Source: Phycisphaeraceae bacterium | GTDB lineage: Bacteria > Planctomycetota > Phycisphaerae > Phycisphaerales > Phycisphaeraceae | Length of the DNA stretch: 41,538 nt | Assembly (NCBI GenBank): GCA_028277745.1 | Contig: JANQFR010000027.1 | Coordinates: 1 to 41,538, forward strand | Reading direction: 5' to 3' | Notes under the pieces: generated by a model | What the model saw: only the letters and a program-made list of their open reading frames with translations | Told to the model about the DNA's origin: nothing | Database searches by the model: none | In this document: positions 16,696 to 25,796 of the stretch, in pieces | How positions within the stretch are numbered: the first letter of the stretch is position 1 | How the letters are laid out: each line of letters begins with the position of its first letter | Made by a program: the position numbers and the translations under genes

Positions 16696-17763
16696 TCAAG
16701 CACGACCAGGAGGCAGCCCCGGGCGCGCGGTGGTGCTCTCGCCGACAAACAGGTCCATGGCGGACGGTTGCAGCAGCAACGGTCCCAGCCAATCCCGGTC
16801 GCCTCCCATGTAGTCGAGGCAGACTTGGATCAGCGGATCGATGTCCGAAGGTGCAAGGCAGGTGATGGAGGGCGTCAGGGCTTTGGCGTGACCGGCCCAA
16901 TCGTCGACGCTAACGACAGGCAGGGCGGCGCCCACCAATCGACCGAGGTTGGTCGCGGCGCGGACCACGCCAAGCGTCACTTCGGCGGTGATGCCCAAGA
17001 TCGCGTCACCCTCGTGTAATCGATCACGGATGAGGCTGGTGGCGAGTTCGATGCTCGCACCGACCGGTGACTCGAAGGGTTCGACCGGTTCGTTGATCAG
17101 CTCGCCTTTGACGTTGTGGGCCGAGGTCCAGAACTGCCACGCGGCGATCCGCTCCTGGATGATAGAGCTGTCGGGCTGGGTGTTGAGGCAATGGACCCGA
17201 CGCACCCCGCGCTCACGCAGGTGATGGATCAGTTGCTGGATCGCGGCGGGGTTCTGGCAACGGAGGCAGGGCAGGCCACCGCCCGAGACATCCTGCTCGA
17301 GCACGACGATGCCGGTCGGGTCTTTACGCCATTGGTCAAGTAGTGTGCTTGGGAAATCGCCGCCGATCGAGAGGACAAAGAGCCCGTCCATCCCACGGAC
17401 GGCCTCTGAGATCACGGTGTCGCACCAGTGGTTGTAGACGACGATCTGCAACGACCAGTCGCGTTGCAAGCAGGCTTGCTCGATCAAGCGGTACCACTGG
17501 AGCATCACGGTGGAGGGCCACGGAGCCATCAGCAGCCCGAGGTGTCTGGTCTGCGCCTTGGGCTCGGACAACTCGAGGCGGCCACTCTCTGCCCGCACCA
17601 GCACCCCCCGATCCACCAGGCTTGAAATTGCTCGAGACACGGTCCGTGAGTTAACGCCCAACTCAGCGACGAGCCCCGCGTGCGAAGGAAAACCGCGCAG
17701 ACGGTAGTCGCCGTGGCGTATCCGCTGGGCAAGAGATTCCGCAATGTCGTGGTACTTGGCCAA
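16696..17763 (-). CDS. GntR-type winged helix fused to a LacI-like sugar-binding domain, transcriptional regulator
   Basis: 355 aa. Residues 1-68 are a GntR-type winged helix: YHDIAESLAQRIRHGDY, then LVAELGVNSRTVSRAISSL and a wing ending in LVRAESGRLEL. Residues about 72-345 form a periplasmic-binding-protein-like effector domain of the LacI kind (GLLMAPWPSTV at the first strand, VSVDDWAGHAKAL late). This domain pairing is that of AraR-type sugar regulators. The ATG at 17763 has GGGAG 11 bases upstream. It lies 200 bp upstream of, and on the same strand as, the GH39-like gene, so it probably senses a breakdown product and controls that gene and perhaps the secreted proteins to its right. Operators were not identified with confidence. 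Confidence 0.88.
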   Translation of the reverse strand: MAKYHDIAESLAQRIRHGDYRLRGFPSHAGLVAELGVNSRTVSRAISSLVDRGVLVRAESGRLELSEPKAQTRHLGLLMAPWPSTVMLQWYRLIEQACLQRDWSLQIVVYNHWCDTVISEAVRGMDGLFVLSIGGDFPSTLLDQWRKDPTGIVVLEQDVSGGGLPCLRCQNPAAIQQLIHHLRERGVRRVHCLNTQPDSSIIQERIAAWQFWTSAHNVKGELINEPVEPFESPVGASIELATSLIRDRLHEGDAILGITAEVTLGVVRAATNLGRLVGAALPVVSVDDWAGHAKALTPSITCLAPSDIDPLIQVCLDYMGGDRDWLGPLLLQPSAMDLFVGESTTARPGLPPGRA

Positions 17764-18040
17764 AAAAACTCCCGCTATCGTCCGCGATCACAAACCTCCG
17801 CGATAAGCACCGCCGATCAAACCATGGTGTCGCCTACGGTCAGACAATGAAGCAAGACGAAACGCCCCGTCATACCCGACCCGGGTCTCGTCCACGAACT
17901 GTCAGCCTGTCGCGTGATCATTAATGAAAAGGGCATGGTTGACCGCGCCGGAGTGCCGCGGTTCGATCTGCCTGTGGTTGACTTCGATTCCGGCATTGCC
18001 TTGCGGGCACTTGTGGGGAGGGACAGTTCGGCGTCTCGAT

Positions 18041-18763
18041 TCAGTTCGAGCCTGACGTATCGACGATTTGAATGCCCTTGAGGCCGGTCCAGGCCCCACC
18101 GCCCACTTTGCCGTCCCAGTCGATCACGATGTCGCTCGCGGTGTTTCCGGTCCAGTGGATATAGTTGGAGGAGGCGACGTCCGAGTTGCTCGTGCTGGTC
18201 GCTTTGACGTACTTACCGTTTTCCCACTTGACGCGGTACCAATAGGTGCGGGCCGGGTCGACCTCGCCGTCGGCGCCGTCGGCGACGGAGATCGTCGCCT
18301 TGCCGCCCCCCTTGTTCACGCCGGCGCCGACGTAGGCGTACACGTCGTAGGAGGTATAGGGGATGCCGGTGATGACGATCTGAGGCTGAGGATGCACATG
18401 GGCCGATTGAAGTATGAGATCGCCGCCGGTGAACCCCCAGCCGGCCCCTGAAACGGGGAAGACCTGTGTGCTGTCGGTGGCCTGCACGATGACCTGCATG
18501 TTGTGCACCTTGTTCCCGGATTGGTCGACAAGGTCGGCGGTATCCCCGCGGTTCCAGTGACCCTGACCGTCCGTATGACTGACCGCCAAGTTGTTCCAGT
18601 TGGCCTGGAGCACGGCTGCCTGTCCCGCCACGTCGTCCGCGTTCAACACGGCGGGCGAATCAGCGGCGGCGTCGTAAAAATTAATCGCCACGCTGGACTC
18701 CTGCGCGACCCCCGTGGTCGTCACAAAAAAACTCAGGGCGATTGCAAACGGGAAAAACCTCAT
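18041..18763 (-). CDS. Small secreted protein, probable beta-sandwich, unknown function
   Basis: 240 aa from the ATG at 18763, preceded by AAAGGA; an upstream start at 18835 would bury the signal peptide. Residues 1-20 are a signal peptide (FFPFAIALSFFVTTTGVA). The mature part begins SVAINFYDAA and contains ITGIPYTSYDVYAYVG, and ends GAWTGLKGIQIVDTSGSN. A YDVYVY-type strand followed by a GIKGIQIV ending is common in exported planctomycete and verrucomicrobial proteins, where it often precedes a PEP-CTERM tail. Here the sorting tail is missing and the protein stops right after the motif. It may bind glycans or be freely secreted; no function is established. The gene is followed by 277 bases without a convincing gene. 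Confidence 0.78.
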   Translation of the reverse strand: MRFFPFAIALSFFVTTTGVAQESSVAINFYDAAADSPAVLNADDVAGQAAVLQANWNNLAVSHTDGQGHWNRGDTADLVDQSGNKVHNMQVIVQATDSTQVFPVSGAGWGFTGGDLILQSAHVHPQPQIVITGIPYTSYDVYAYVGAGVNKGGGKATISVADGADGEVDPARTYWYRVKWENGKYVKATSTSNSDVASSNYIHWTGNTASDIVIDWDGKVGGGAWTGLKGIQIVDTSGSN

Positions 18764-19083
18764 ACCGTTCCTTTCTCTATTCGCGGTTTCCGTCATGGAA
18801 ACCAAGGGCCGTTGCCGCGGATGTATGCGGCTCATCCATCAAATCAATGGGGTCGAATCGCAGATCGACGCCCGCCTTAATCAGACGCCATGCACAAGCC
18901 AGTGACACCACCATCGGTTGAATGTTGCGGCATCCATGTGCTTACCCCGGCGAGGGCTCGAAAACGGGTGCGTGTCGATCGTGCAATGACAGACTCGCTT
19001 GTGTCAGAATGGCTTGGATACAAGAAATCAAGGCAACCAAACGCCCTTCATCTAGTCCAGTTTTCTTCCACCCTTTCCGACGT
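18764..19083. other. 320-bp gap with a perfect 7-bp inverted repeat
   Basis: No convincing gene. GGTTTCC (18785-18791) and GGAAACC (18797-18803) form a perfect inverted repeat with a 5-base loop, in the leader of the small secreted protein gene. It could be a regulator site or a leader hairpin. The rest shows nothing recognisable. Confidence 0.4.
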
Positions 19084-19833
19084 TCACATCGCATGAGCCG
19101 GGCCTGACCGCCTGTGTACGGACCGGCCGCCGCGGACACCTCGACAGGACAGGAGCATCATCCCGCCTGCCGCCAGGAGCGCCAACGCGCCGGGCTCGGG
19201 AACGACCGTGCCTTGAATCACGGCATCATTGCTGATCGAAGACGTCCCGGTCCACGTATTGGGGGCGTTCACATCGTTGCTTGCGGGATTCTGGGCGAAG
19301 AACCAGCCCGCCGGCGGGTTACTGCCTGAGCCTGCCGGGACGGTCACCCCATTCGTCGTGGTGACCGAATCCGGATTGTCAAACGCCCACCCGAAGTTGC
19401 TGGCGGTGGTGTCGCTGAAGGCGACCAGCCAGTATGTGGTATTCGCCTCAAGCGTGAATGTGGACTCAGGGGTCAGGGTGTAGCTCTGCGTGGTGCTGGT
19501 GACCAGCGCGGGGTCGGTCAGCGTGACCGCGAGCGTGCTGGGCTTGATGCTCCCACTGGTCGTGCTGTTGTAGATGGCGAAGGTCATGTCGCCGGCTTCC
19601 GGGAGGGTGCTTCCGGTTCTCAGCCGCACTTGAACGCTGTCAAGGAAGAACGCGGTGTCCCCCATCGTGAAACCGATCGCCTTACCGCCGGGTTCAAGAT
19701 TGCCCACGCTTGAGCCGTCCTGACCCGAGTCAACCAAAACGGCAGCATCCGACGGCGATGGAGAGATCAACAGTCCAGTGACGATCGCAGCAATCACGAC
19801 CCCCCAACGATCCGACATCCTGGTGTTTTGCAT
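19084..19833 (-). CDS. Secreted PEP-CTERM protein (choice-of-anchor R-like domain)
   Basis: 249 aa. The ATG at 19833 has a strong AAGGAGGT 6 bases upstream. Residues about 10-30 are a signal peptide (VVIAAIVTGLLISPSPSDAA). The mature beta-rich domain contains FFLDSVQVRLRTG, MTFAIYNSTTSG and TYWLVAFSDTTASNFGWAF, the pattern seen in choice-of-anchor R proteins. The C-terminus has VPEPGALALLAAGGMMLLS followed by an arginine-rich tail, a PEP-CTERM exosortase signal, though the basic tail (RGVRGGRSVHRRSG) is unusually long. It would be anchored on or released from the surface. It is divergent from the 1047-aa glycosidase across a 591-bp gap. Function unknown. Confidence 0.85.
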   Translation of the reverse strand: MQNTRMSDRWGVVIAAIVTGLLISPSPSDAAVLVDSGQDGSSVGNLEPGGKAIGFTMGDTAFFLDSVQVRLRTGSTLPEAGDMTFAIYNSTTSGSIKPSTLAVTLTDPALVTSTTQSYTLTPESTFTLEANTTYWLVAFSDTTASNFGWAFDNPDSVTTTNGVTVPAGSGSNPPAGWFFAQNPASNDVNAPNTWTGTSSISNDAVIQGTVVPEPGALALLAAGGMMLLSCRGVRGGRSVHRRSGPAHAM

Positions 19834-20424
19834 GGGTAAACCTCCTTAAATTAATGCTTTAAAAAAAATGCGTCTTTTGATCCGTGATGAGACGCGCCGC
19901 TCATTGGCGTGAATGACGCATGGACAAACAATCCAGCAAGACGACAAAGCCTATTTTATACACTATTTTGATGTATTTTCAATGGAAAGATGTCAAGTAT
20001 TAGTATTTTTTTTACGGGCGTCCTAAATCGTCTTCCAATCGCAGTCAAACCTGTAGCGATCCACCGGATTGTTACGCGGCCGGCGTGGAGCCGGCCGCCC
20101 GCTTCCTTGAACGCCTTGGCGGTAGGTCCGCCCGTGGAGTCGGACATACGCCAAGGACTAATCCGCGGCTCCCCCGGGGCCTCAAGACACCACATCCATC
20201 CCACATCGAGCTAATATACGATATATTATTGTATTTTTATAATTTTTACATTTTTTTAATGCCTAAATTTTCAAAATAAATCGATAACCTGTAAAATGTT
20301 TTCCCGTAGCGGTCCGTTCGTTTCGGTTTTCTCACTTTTCATCCGGCTGATTCCTGGCCGGCAGGCATGAAAGCATGGGCTTCACATCCCCCGTGATGTG
20401 CACATCTAAAAAGGAGCCGCATCC
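19834..20424. other. 591-bp divergent gap: AT-rich flanks around a GC-rich double hairpin
   Basis: No gene seen. The outer parts (19850-20010 and 20211-20290) are strongly AT-rich for this genome and probably hold promoters for both neighbours. Between them GCGGCCGGC (20076-20084) pairs perfectly with GCCGGCCGC (20090-20098). A second arm at 20114-20130 (CCTTGGCG, TA, GTCCG) pairs with 20141-20156 (CGGAC, ATA, CGCCAAGG), a roughly 16-bp stem with one bulge and one mismatch. An AAGGAG at 20411 serves the rightward gene. Confidence 0.55.
19955..19982 (-). promoter_or_regulatory. Candidate promoter for the PEP-CTERM gene at 19833
   Basis: Reading leftward, TTGAAA (19977-19982) and TATAAA (19955-19960) are 16 bp apart in an AT-rich stretch, with a further TTGACA at 19991-19996. 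It lies about 120 bp upstream of the start codon, leaving a long leader. Confidence 0.4.
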
Positions 20425-23400
20425 ATGTTCGATTTTCGCTCTTCTCACGTTGAGTCGCGGGCGTCCGCGTCGCTGGAGCCCTTGGAGGATCGGGTCCTGC
20501 TCTCGGCCGACGGGTTGACCGACCCCAGCCCCTGGGGGGTGGCGACCTCCGCGGAGACACGTGGTCAATTCCATAACTACACCCCGCTGATGGCCGATGC
20601 GGGGGTGGATTGGATACGCGCACCGGCATGGTGGAAGTCGATTCAGCCGACGCAAGGATTACCCGTCGCGCAATGGGACTTCAGCGACCTGGAAGGCTGG
20701 TTGGCCACCGCCACGGCCAACGGCATGCACGTCAACAGCCCGCTGGTGTACAACGCCGCCTGGGCGCCGGTCGAGCACACGCTTCCCACGGCGTACCTGG
20801 ATGACTGGGGCACGTTTGTTCACGAAACGATCGACCACTTCAACGGCGACATCGACTACTGGGAAATCTGGAACGAAGCGCCGAACTTCACCGGCGGCGC
20901 ATCCGCGGCCGACTACGCGGCCGTCGTGGTCGAGGCGTATGACGAAGGCAAAGCGGCCGACCCCAATGCCCAACTCGGCCTGAGCATCGCTCGAAACGAC
21001 CTGCAATACCTGCGCGAGGTGATCAACGCGGGCGCGGCCGATCACTTCGATTTCATCGCCATCCATCCGTACGAGGTGACCAGCCACATCGATGACGGTG
21101 TGGAGGTGCAGTTCATGAACCTGGCGCCGCGCATCCGCGAACTGCTGCAGGAGATCAATCCGGAGAAGGCGGATGTGCCCATCTGGATCACCGAAGTGGG
21201 TACGGCCCTCACCGGTTCGACGACCGAACAGGATCAGGCGGATGACCTGGTGAAGATTTACACCATGGGCATCGCGCAGGGCTTTGAGCGTATCGAGTGG
21301 TTCGAAGCCTACGGCAACGCGTACGACCTTGGCCTGCTGAACACGCTGAGTGATCCGCGCAAGGCGTACGACGCCCTGGACAACATGACCGCCCTGTTCG
21401 GCGATACCCCGCAGTATCTCGGCTGGACCCTGCTGAACACAGACAATTACGCCTTCGTGTTCGAGGGGGCCACGCAAACCGTGATGGTCACCTGGGCCAA
21501 CCCCGGCGAAACCGACACCGTGAACTTTGGCCAAACCGTGACGATTATCGACCCCGTCACCGGCAGCTCCACCAGCACCAACAGCTACAGCCTGACCAAC
21601 TCGCCCGTGTTCGTGACGGGGGTGCCCACGTCGTTGGTGAACGACGCGAAAACCCATGCGGGCGAACTGATTCCTTCATGGGGCGGTTACGACACGCCCA
21701 CGCAGCAGGTGTCGGTGCAGATGGCGCCGACCAACGTCGAGACGGGCCTGCATCACATCAACGCCGACAGCACCTCGACGGCCGTGGTCGTCGGAGGCGA
21801 CGACGCGCGCGACGTGAGCCAGAAAATCCGGCAGCACTTCACCATCGACCCCCGATTCCTGCCGATCGAAGGCAATGACATCACCATCGAAGTCGTGGCC
21901 CGTAAGAAGAGCGGCAATGCCGGATTCAATGTCAAGTACGAATCGGTGAACGGCCTGTCCGGGGCCGGGTGGAGGAACGTCACCAGCACCACTTCGTGGC
22001 AGACCTTCACGTTCAACATCTCCGATGCCCTGTTCGTCAACGAGATGGGCTTCAACTTCTTTATCAACAGCGACTCGACCGCTCACAACCAGTTCTATAT
22101 CAAGGAAGTGCGGGTCACGAACAACGAGTACGCCGCGGGGCTGACCGTCAACGTGAACGGCACGCCGACGCAGCTCGGGCTTGATTCGCCCTACCCCACC
22201 CAGGACGCCGCCGGCTCGGACGTCCGCTATGTCACCAGCGACGATGTCACGCTCCTCGACAACGCCTGGAAGCTGTGGGACCTGAACTACACCGTCACCT
22301 CGAACACCAAACTGCAGTTCACGGTGAACAGCGGCGACACGGGCGAGATTCTCGGCATCGCGCTCGACAATAACACCGACCCGCTGAGCGGCCGCCGCGC
22401 GTTCCGCTTCGGCGGCAGTGATGTCGGCGGCAGCTACGACAGCTGGAGCTACCGCATCACGCCCACGTACACCGCCAGCAACGGCGACGTGACTTACACC
22501 GTGGATGTGGGCAGTCGTTTCACGGGTGCGGTCAACTATCTTGGACTGTTCACGGATGATGACGCCGACGGATCCGGCGTGGCCACGTTCAAGGACATCC
22601 GGCTGTACGAAGACGTGAGCGGGCTGAGCGTGAATATCAACGGCACGCCCACACGGCTGGGCGACTCGACCTCGTATGGCTCGCAGGACGGCGACGGCGG
22701 CAGCGCGACGAACGACACGGTTTCACCCGATGGCGAGTCGGTCACCCTCACCGGCAATCCGTGGAAGAAGTGGGAACTCAACTACACGGTCACCCAGGAC
22801 ACGATGTTGCAGTTCACCGTCGACGGCAGTGATGCCGGTGAAATCCTTGCGATCACCCTGGACAACGACACCGACCACACGACCTGGCGGCGCGGATTCC
22901 GTTTCGGTGGTAGTGATGTGGGCATCAGCAGTCTTAACAATTGGAGTTGGCGGGTCGAGCCGACTTATGTCGCCGGGAGCGGCGCCACGACGTACACCAT
23001 TGACGTCGGGAGCTATTTCACCGGCACGATGAACTACCTCGGCCTCATCGCGGACGACGATGCGAACGCCTCGAGCAACATCACGTTCAGCAACATCACG
23101 CTGGTGGAGGCCGCGGCCCTCGATCTGAACGGCTCCACCGCTTACGGCAGCCAGGACGGAGAGGGGGGCGATCCGACCAGCATCACCGTCAGCCCGAACG
23201 GTTCGTCCGCCACCCTCGCCGGCAACGCGTGGAAGAAGTGGAGCTACGGGTACACCGTGACCGAGAACACATGGATCCAACTCACGGTCGACGCCAGTGA
23301 CGCCGGCGAGATCATCGGTTTCGCGTTGGATAACGACAGCAATCCGACCAACACGCACAGCCGCCTGTTCAACCTGGGCGGCAGCCAAACGAACGTGGGC

Positions 23401-23568
23401 AACATCATTACACCGCGCTACAGCGCCGGCAGCGGCACGGTCACATACGCCATTAATGTCGGCGCATTCTTCACCGGCACGGTGAGCTACTTCGGCCTGA
23501 TCGCGGACGACGATGGCGATGCGTCAACCAACGCGATTTTCAGCAATATTCGTATTTTTGAGGCTTGA
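20425..23568 (+). CDS. Giant LEPR-XLL-type extracellular clan GH-A glycosidase with three tandem C-terminal modules
   Basis: 1047 aa; the ATG is set by AAGGAG 8 bases upstream. Instead of a classic signal peptide the N-terminus carries LEPLEDRVLLSADG (about 17-30), the planctomycete LEPR-XLL export-associated motif. A GH39-like barrel spans about 35-330, with acid/base Glu151 in YWEIWNEAPNF and nucleophile Glu257 in IWITEVGTAL. A beta-sandwich at about 405-565 matches the tail of the 595-aa paralog at 14708. Three related modules follow at about 570-731, 732-895 and 896-1047. Each has the pattern NVNGTPTQLG or SQDG, a W-K-x-W segment, DAGEILGIALDN, an RxFRFGGS-like strand and TGTxxYxGLxADDD; the third is shorter. 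They are probably carbohydrate-binding or surface-attachment modules; the family was not recognised. Confidence 0.88.
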   Translation: MFDFRSSHVESRASASLEPLEDRVLLSADGLTDPSPWGVATSAETRGQFHNYTPLMADAGVDWIRAPAWWKSIQPTQGLPVAQWDFSDLEGWLATATANGMHVNSPLVYNAAWAPVEHTLPTAYLDDWGTFVHETIDHFNGDIDYWEIWNEAPNFTGGASAADYAAVVVEAYDEGKAADPNAQLGLSIARNDLQYLREVINAGAADHFDFIAIHPYEVTSHIDDGVEVQFMNLAPRIRELLQEINPEKADVPIWITEVGTALTGSTTEQDQADDLVKIYTMGIAQGFERIEWFEAYGNAYDLGLLNTLSDPRKAYDALDNMTALFGDTPQYLGWTLLNTDNYAFVFEGATQTVMVTWANPGETDTVNFGQTVTIIDPVTGSSTSTNSYSLTNSPVFVTGVPTSLVNDAKTHAGELIPSWGGYDTPTQQVSVQMAPTNVETGLHHINADSTSTAVVVGGDDARDVSQKIRQHFTIDPRFLPIEGNDITIEVVARKKSGNAGFNVKYESVNGLSGAGWRNVTSTTSWQTFTFNISDALFVNEMGFNFFINSDSTAHNQFYIKEVRVTNNEYAAGLTVNVNGTPTQLGLDSPYPTQDAAGSDVRYVTSDDVTLLDNAWKLWDLNYTVTSNTKLQFTVNSGDTGEILGIALDNNTDPLSGRRAFRFGGSDVGGSYDSWSYRITPTYTASNGDVTYTVDVGSRFTGAVNYLGLFTDDDADGSGVATFKDIRLYEDVSGLSVNINGTPTRLGDSTSYGSQDGDGGSATNDTVSPDGESVTLTGNPWKKWELNYTVTQDTMLQFTVDGSDAGEILAITLDNDTDHTTWRRGFRFGGSDVGISSLNNWSWRVEPTYVAGSGATTYTIDVGSYFTGTMNYLGLIADDDANASSNITFSNITLVEAAALDLNGSTAYGSQDGEGGDPTSITVSPNGSSATLAGNAWKKWSYGYTVTENTWIQLTVDASDAGEIIGFALDNDSNPTNTHSRLFNLGGSQTNVGNIITPRYSAGSGTVTYAINVGAFFTGTVSYFGLIADDDGDASTNAIFSNIRIFEA

Positions 23569-23578
23569 TCACGGGCAA

Positions 23579-23704
23579 CTAGTGGTGCGTTGCATCTGAA
23601 TGGATCATTATCATTAGCCCCCGGCTTTGCCGGGGGGTTCTTTGTGATCAACCCCGGGCAGAGCCCGGGGCTAACGGCAAGAAACAGGTGCAACGCACCA
23701 CTAG
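23579..23704. mobile_element. 126-bp MITE-like inverted-repeat element containing two REP-like hairpins
   Basis: The ends are 20-bp inverted repeats with one mismatch: CTAGTGGTGCGTTGCATCTG at 23579-23598 and its partner at 23685-23704. CTAG at both borders is the preferred target of IS630/Tc1-mariner elements. Inside are two perfect 8-bp stems with 3-base loops at 23618-23636 (CCCCCGGC/GCCGGGGG) and 23652-23670 (CCCCGGGC/GCCCGGGG), bracketed by TTAGCCCC and GGGGCTAA. It starts 11 bases after the stop of the 1047-aa gene, so the hairpins may also slow or end transcription. Confidence 0.7.
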
Positions 23705-23783
23705 AGCATCTTTCACTCATCCACATCGCTCCCACCCGGATGAGGTCAGGCTATTGCTTGGGTTTGATCAGGAGCCACGGTTG

Positions 23784-23873
23784 GCCTACTCGATGGACCT
23801 TCGTCGGAAGGTGATCGTGGCGTGCGATCGAGAGATGAAGACGGAGCAGGCAGCTGAGGCGTGAGCGGTCTCC
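23784..23873 (+). pseudogene. N-terminal fragment of an IS630-type transposase
   Basis: Translation from 23784 reads AYSMDLRRKVIVACDREMK, then TEQAAEA, an in-frame TGA at 23862-23864, then AVS. The YS-x-DLR-x-[RK]V start and the helix leading to A-x-x-[FW]-x-V-S is the start of IS630-family transposases. Only the first 30 codons remain; the GH86 gene on the opposite strand ends just beyond. The fragment is therefore a remnant, neighbour to the CTAG-ended MITE-like element, with which it may share an origin. Confidence 0.62.
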
Positions 23874-23884
23874 ACAACGATCCA

Positions 23885-25768
23885 TTAAGGCCGCAGAAGA
23901 TTGGTCTGCAGGACCGCGCACGCCACCTTCCCGCCGGTACCGGGGAACGTGAGGGCGACGGTCGTGAACGCAGTCAGATGCTCGACGGGCACCGGCACTT
24001 CGATCATGCCGTAGAACATCGGCCGACCCGCCTGGTCGCCGCCCGCCCAGTCGGTCGGCGTGTCCACGGCTTGCCCGTTAACCGTGACCTCCGGTCGAAG
24101 CGACAAGCCCGGCTCGCGACCGATGCTCAGACGCAGCACCGCCGAGCCCTTACCGGTGGGAACATTCTCGTACGCGAATTCGATCGGTTCGCCGGCGACG
24201 ATGTCCTTGAGGTACGAGGTGGCGTACACACGGGTTTCGACGACCGTCTTCCCGGCCTCGACCGGCAGGCGCGTATCGATCATGAGCATCGCGCTCTCGC
24301 CGACCTCCAGCGTTAACGCATCGGGCAGGCCCGGCAACGTCCGCTCACGCAGTTCGGGGATGTCGGTGTGCGTCTGCAGGGTGCGCAGCGCCACCTTCGA
24401 CACGTTATCGAGGCTGGTTTCTCCATTGACGTCAACTTTCCGGTTCAACCCGGCGAGGCCTTTGAGCGTGACTTCGTGGGCCTGGGTGTCGAGGTTCGTC
24501 AGCACGACCGTCAGACGCTGGCCATCGGCAAGCAGGTGACAGCGGACATCCGGGTCATCCGTCCGGCTGTAGCGCCACTGGCCATCAAGCCCCTTCCAGA
24601 ACTTGTAGAACAATTCCAGTTCGGTCGTGACGTAGCCGTCGCCCGACCGACGGAACAACAGGAAATCATAGGGCTTTTTCTCCGTGCCGCCGGCGTAGGT
24701 ATACGTCCATTCACCCGTTCCGAGGATAAAGGGCACGGTCTTGATCAGGCGGTCGGGATGGTCCATAAACGTCGTCAGCATCCCGTTGAACGACTTGAGC
24801 ATCTGTGCATCACGCCAGGTTTCGTAAGTCTCGCTCTTTTGAAAGATGATCCGGCCGTACTCGGAGATCACCTGCGGCTTAGCGTAGCCCCACTTGAGGT
24901 AGCTGTAGCTGTCGATGAGGTCGATGATGGCTTCGGTGTTGCTGCCGGTCCGCTCCGCGTGGGCGCCCCGGACGTTGATGCCGTCGTAGAGGTGGGTCGA
25001 GAAGAAGTCCATTTCATCGCCGGCGATGTCCATGAACTTCTTCTGCCAGTTGTTCCAGTGCTCGAAGTTGCGAGCCTCGACCTCGGCCCACGCCGCGGTG
25101 TAGCCCCCGATCATCAGGTCGGCAGCGGGCAAGACTTCCCGGATGCGCCGGGCCGTGACGACATGCTGCCATGACATCTGCTCGATGGTCGTGCCGATCT
25201 TTTTTGCATGAACAAAGGGCTCGTTGAACACTTCGTAATAGCGCGGCCGATCGTCGTCGCTGTAGTAGTGCTTCAGGAACTGCGCGGCGAACTCGGCCGC
25301 GGCCTCGGGCGTGGTCGGCCCCCACTGGGCGTGATCGTTGCCGGGGATGCCCACCATCTGCTGCGGGTGGGTGCAGAGCACCACCTCCCTCGACTGGGCG
25401 GCGTTGTGACGCGGGCTCATCTGACGATTGGCCAAATCGGCGGCGCCCCTTTCAGCCATCACCGCCACGTCGGGCATCCCGGGGTTCTCCGGGTCGGCCG
25501 GAATGGTGGGCATCCGCCACGTCTGCTCCCCGCCGCTGCGGCCGTACGACACCTCCAACTCGTGCTGGAGATAGTCGTGGATCGCGTCTGGTTGATCGCC
25601 GGAGGTGGGCGACTCGTGGATCGTGATGTACTGTTCGCGGCTGAACTCGGAGACGCCGCCGATGTTGCGCACCGTCGTCGGGTCGAGCGTGACGGTCACC
25701 GGCTCCGCCCCCGCCGGCCTCGCTGCTCCGACAGACACAATCAGAACGAAAAACCGGATGGCAAGCAC
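23885..25768 (-). CDS. GH86-family beta-agarase/beta-porphyranase-like enzyme
   Basis: 627 aa from a GTG at 25768 with AGGTGA about 10 bases before. Residues 1-21 are a signal peptide (FFVLIVSVGAARPAGA). The order of motifs follows GH86: NIGGVSEFSREQYITIH (35-51), IPGNDHAQWGP (141-151), the acid/base Glu183 in YYEVFNEPFVHAK and the nucleophile Glu303 in QVISEYGRI, then C-terminal beta-sandwich domains from about 400. GH86 enzymes cut beta-1,4 links in agarose or porphyran from red algae, so this gene gives the locus its best substrate hint. The choice between agarase and porphyranase cannot be made by eye. It lies 286 bp downstream of, and on the same strand as, a XylR-type regulator. Confidence 0.86.
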   Translation of the reverse strand: MLAIRFFVLIVSVGAARPAGAEPVTVTLDPTTVRNIGGVSEFSREQYITIHESPTSGDQPDAIHDYLQHELEVSYGRSGGEQTWRMPTIPADPENPGMPDVAVMAERGAADLANRQMSPRHNAAQSREVVLCTHPQQMVGIPGNDHAQWGPTTPEAAAEFAAQFLKHYYSDDDRPRYYEVFNEPFVHAKKIGTTIEQMSWQHVVTARRIREVLPAADLMIGGYTAAWAEVEARNFEHWNNWQKKFMDIAGDEMDFFSTHLYDGINVRGAHAERTGSNTEAIIDLIDSYSYLKWGYAKPQVISEYGRIIFQKSETYETWRDAQMLKSFNGMLTTFMDHPDRLIKTVPFILGTGEWTYTYAGGTEKKPYDFLLFRRSGDGYVTTELELFYKFWKGLDGQWRYSRTDDPDVRCHLLADGQRLTVVLTNLDTQAHEVTLKGLAGLNRKVDVNGETSLDNVSKVALRTLQTHTDIPELRERTLPGLPDALTLEVGESAMLMIDTRLPVEAGKTVVETRVYATSYLKDIVAGEPIEFAYENVPTGKGSAVLRLSIGREPGLSLRPEVTVNGQAVDTPTDWAGGDQAGRPMFYGMIEVPVPVEHLTAFTTVALTFPGTGGKVACAVLQTNLLRP

Positions 25769-25796
25769 GGTGAATTCACCTGGAAAATAGTTTGAT

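Noticed and set aside
17902..18099. A 65-codon frame after the small secreted protein gene
   Set aside because: It overlaps the end of that gene in another frame, has no ribosome site and no recognisable domain. The 277-bp gap holds no convincing gene on either strand.
23618..23670. An ordinary terminator of the 1047-aa gene
   Set aside because: The hairpins lack a following T tract and are enclosed in 20-bp terminal inverted repeats, so a mobile repeat explains them better. A terminating side effect is still possible.
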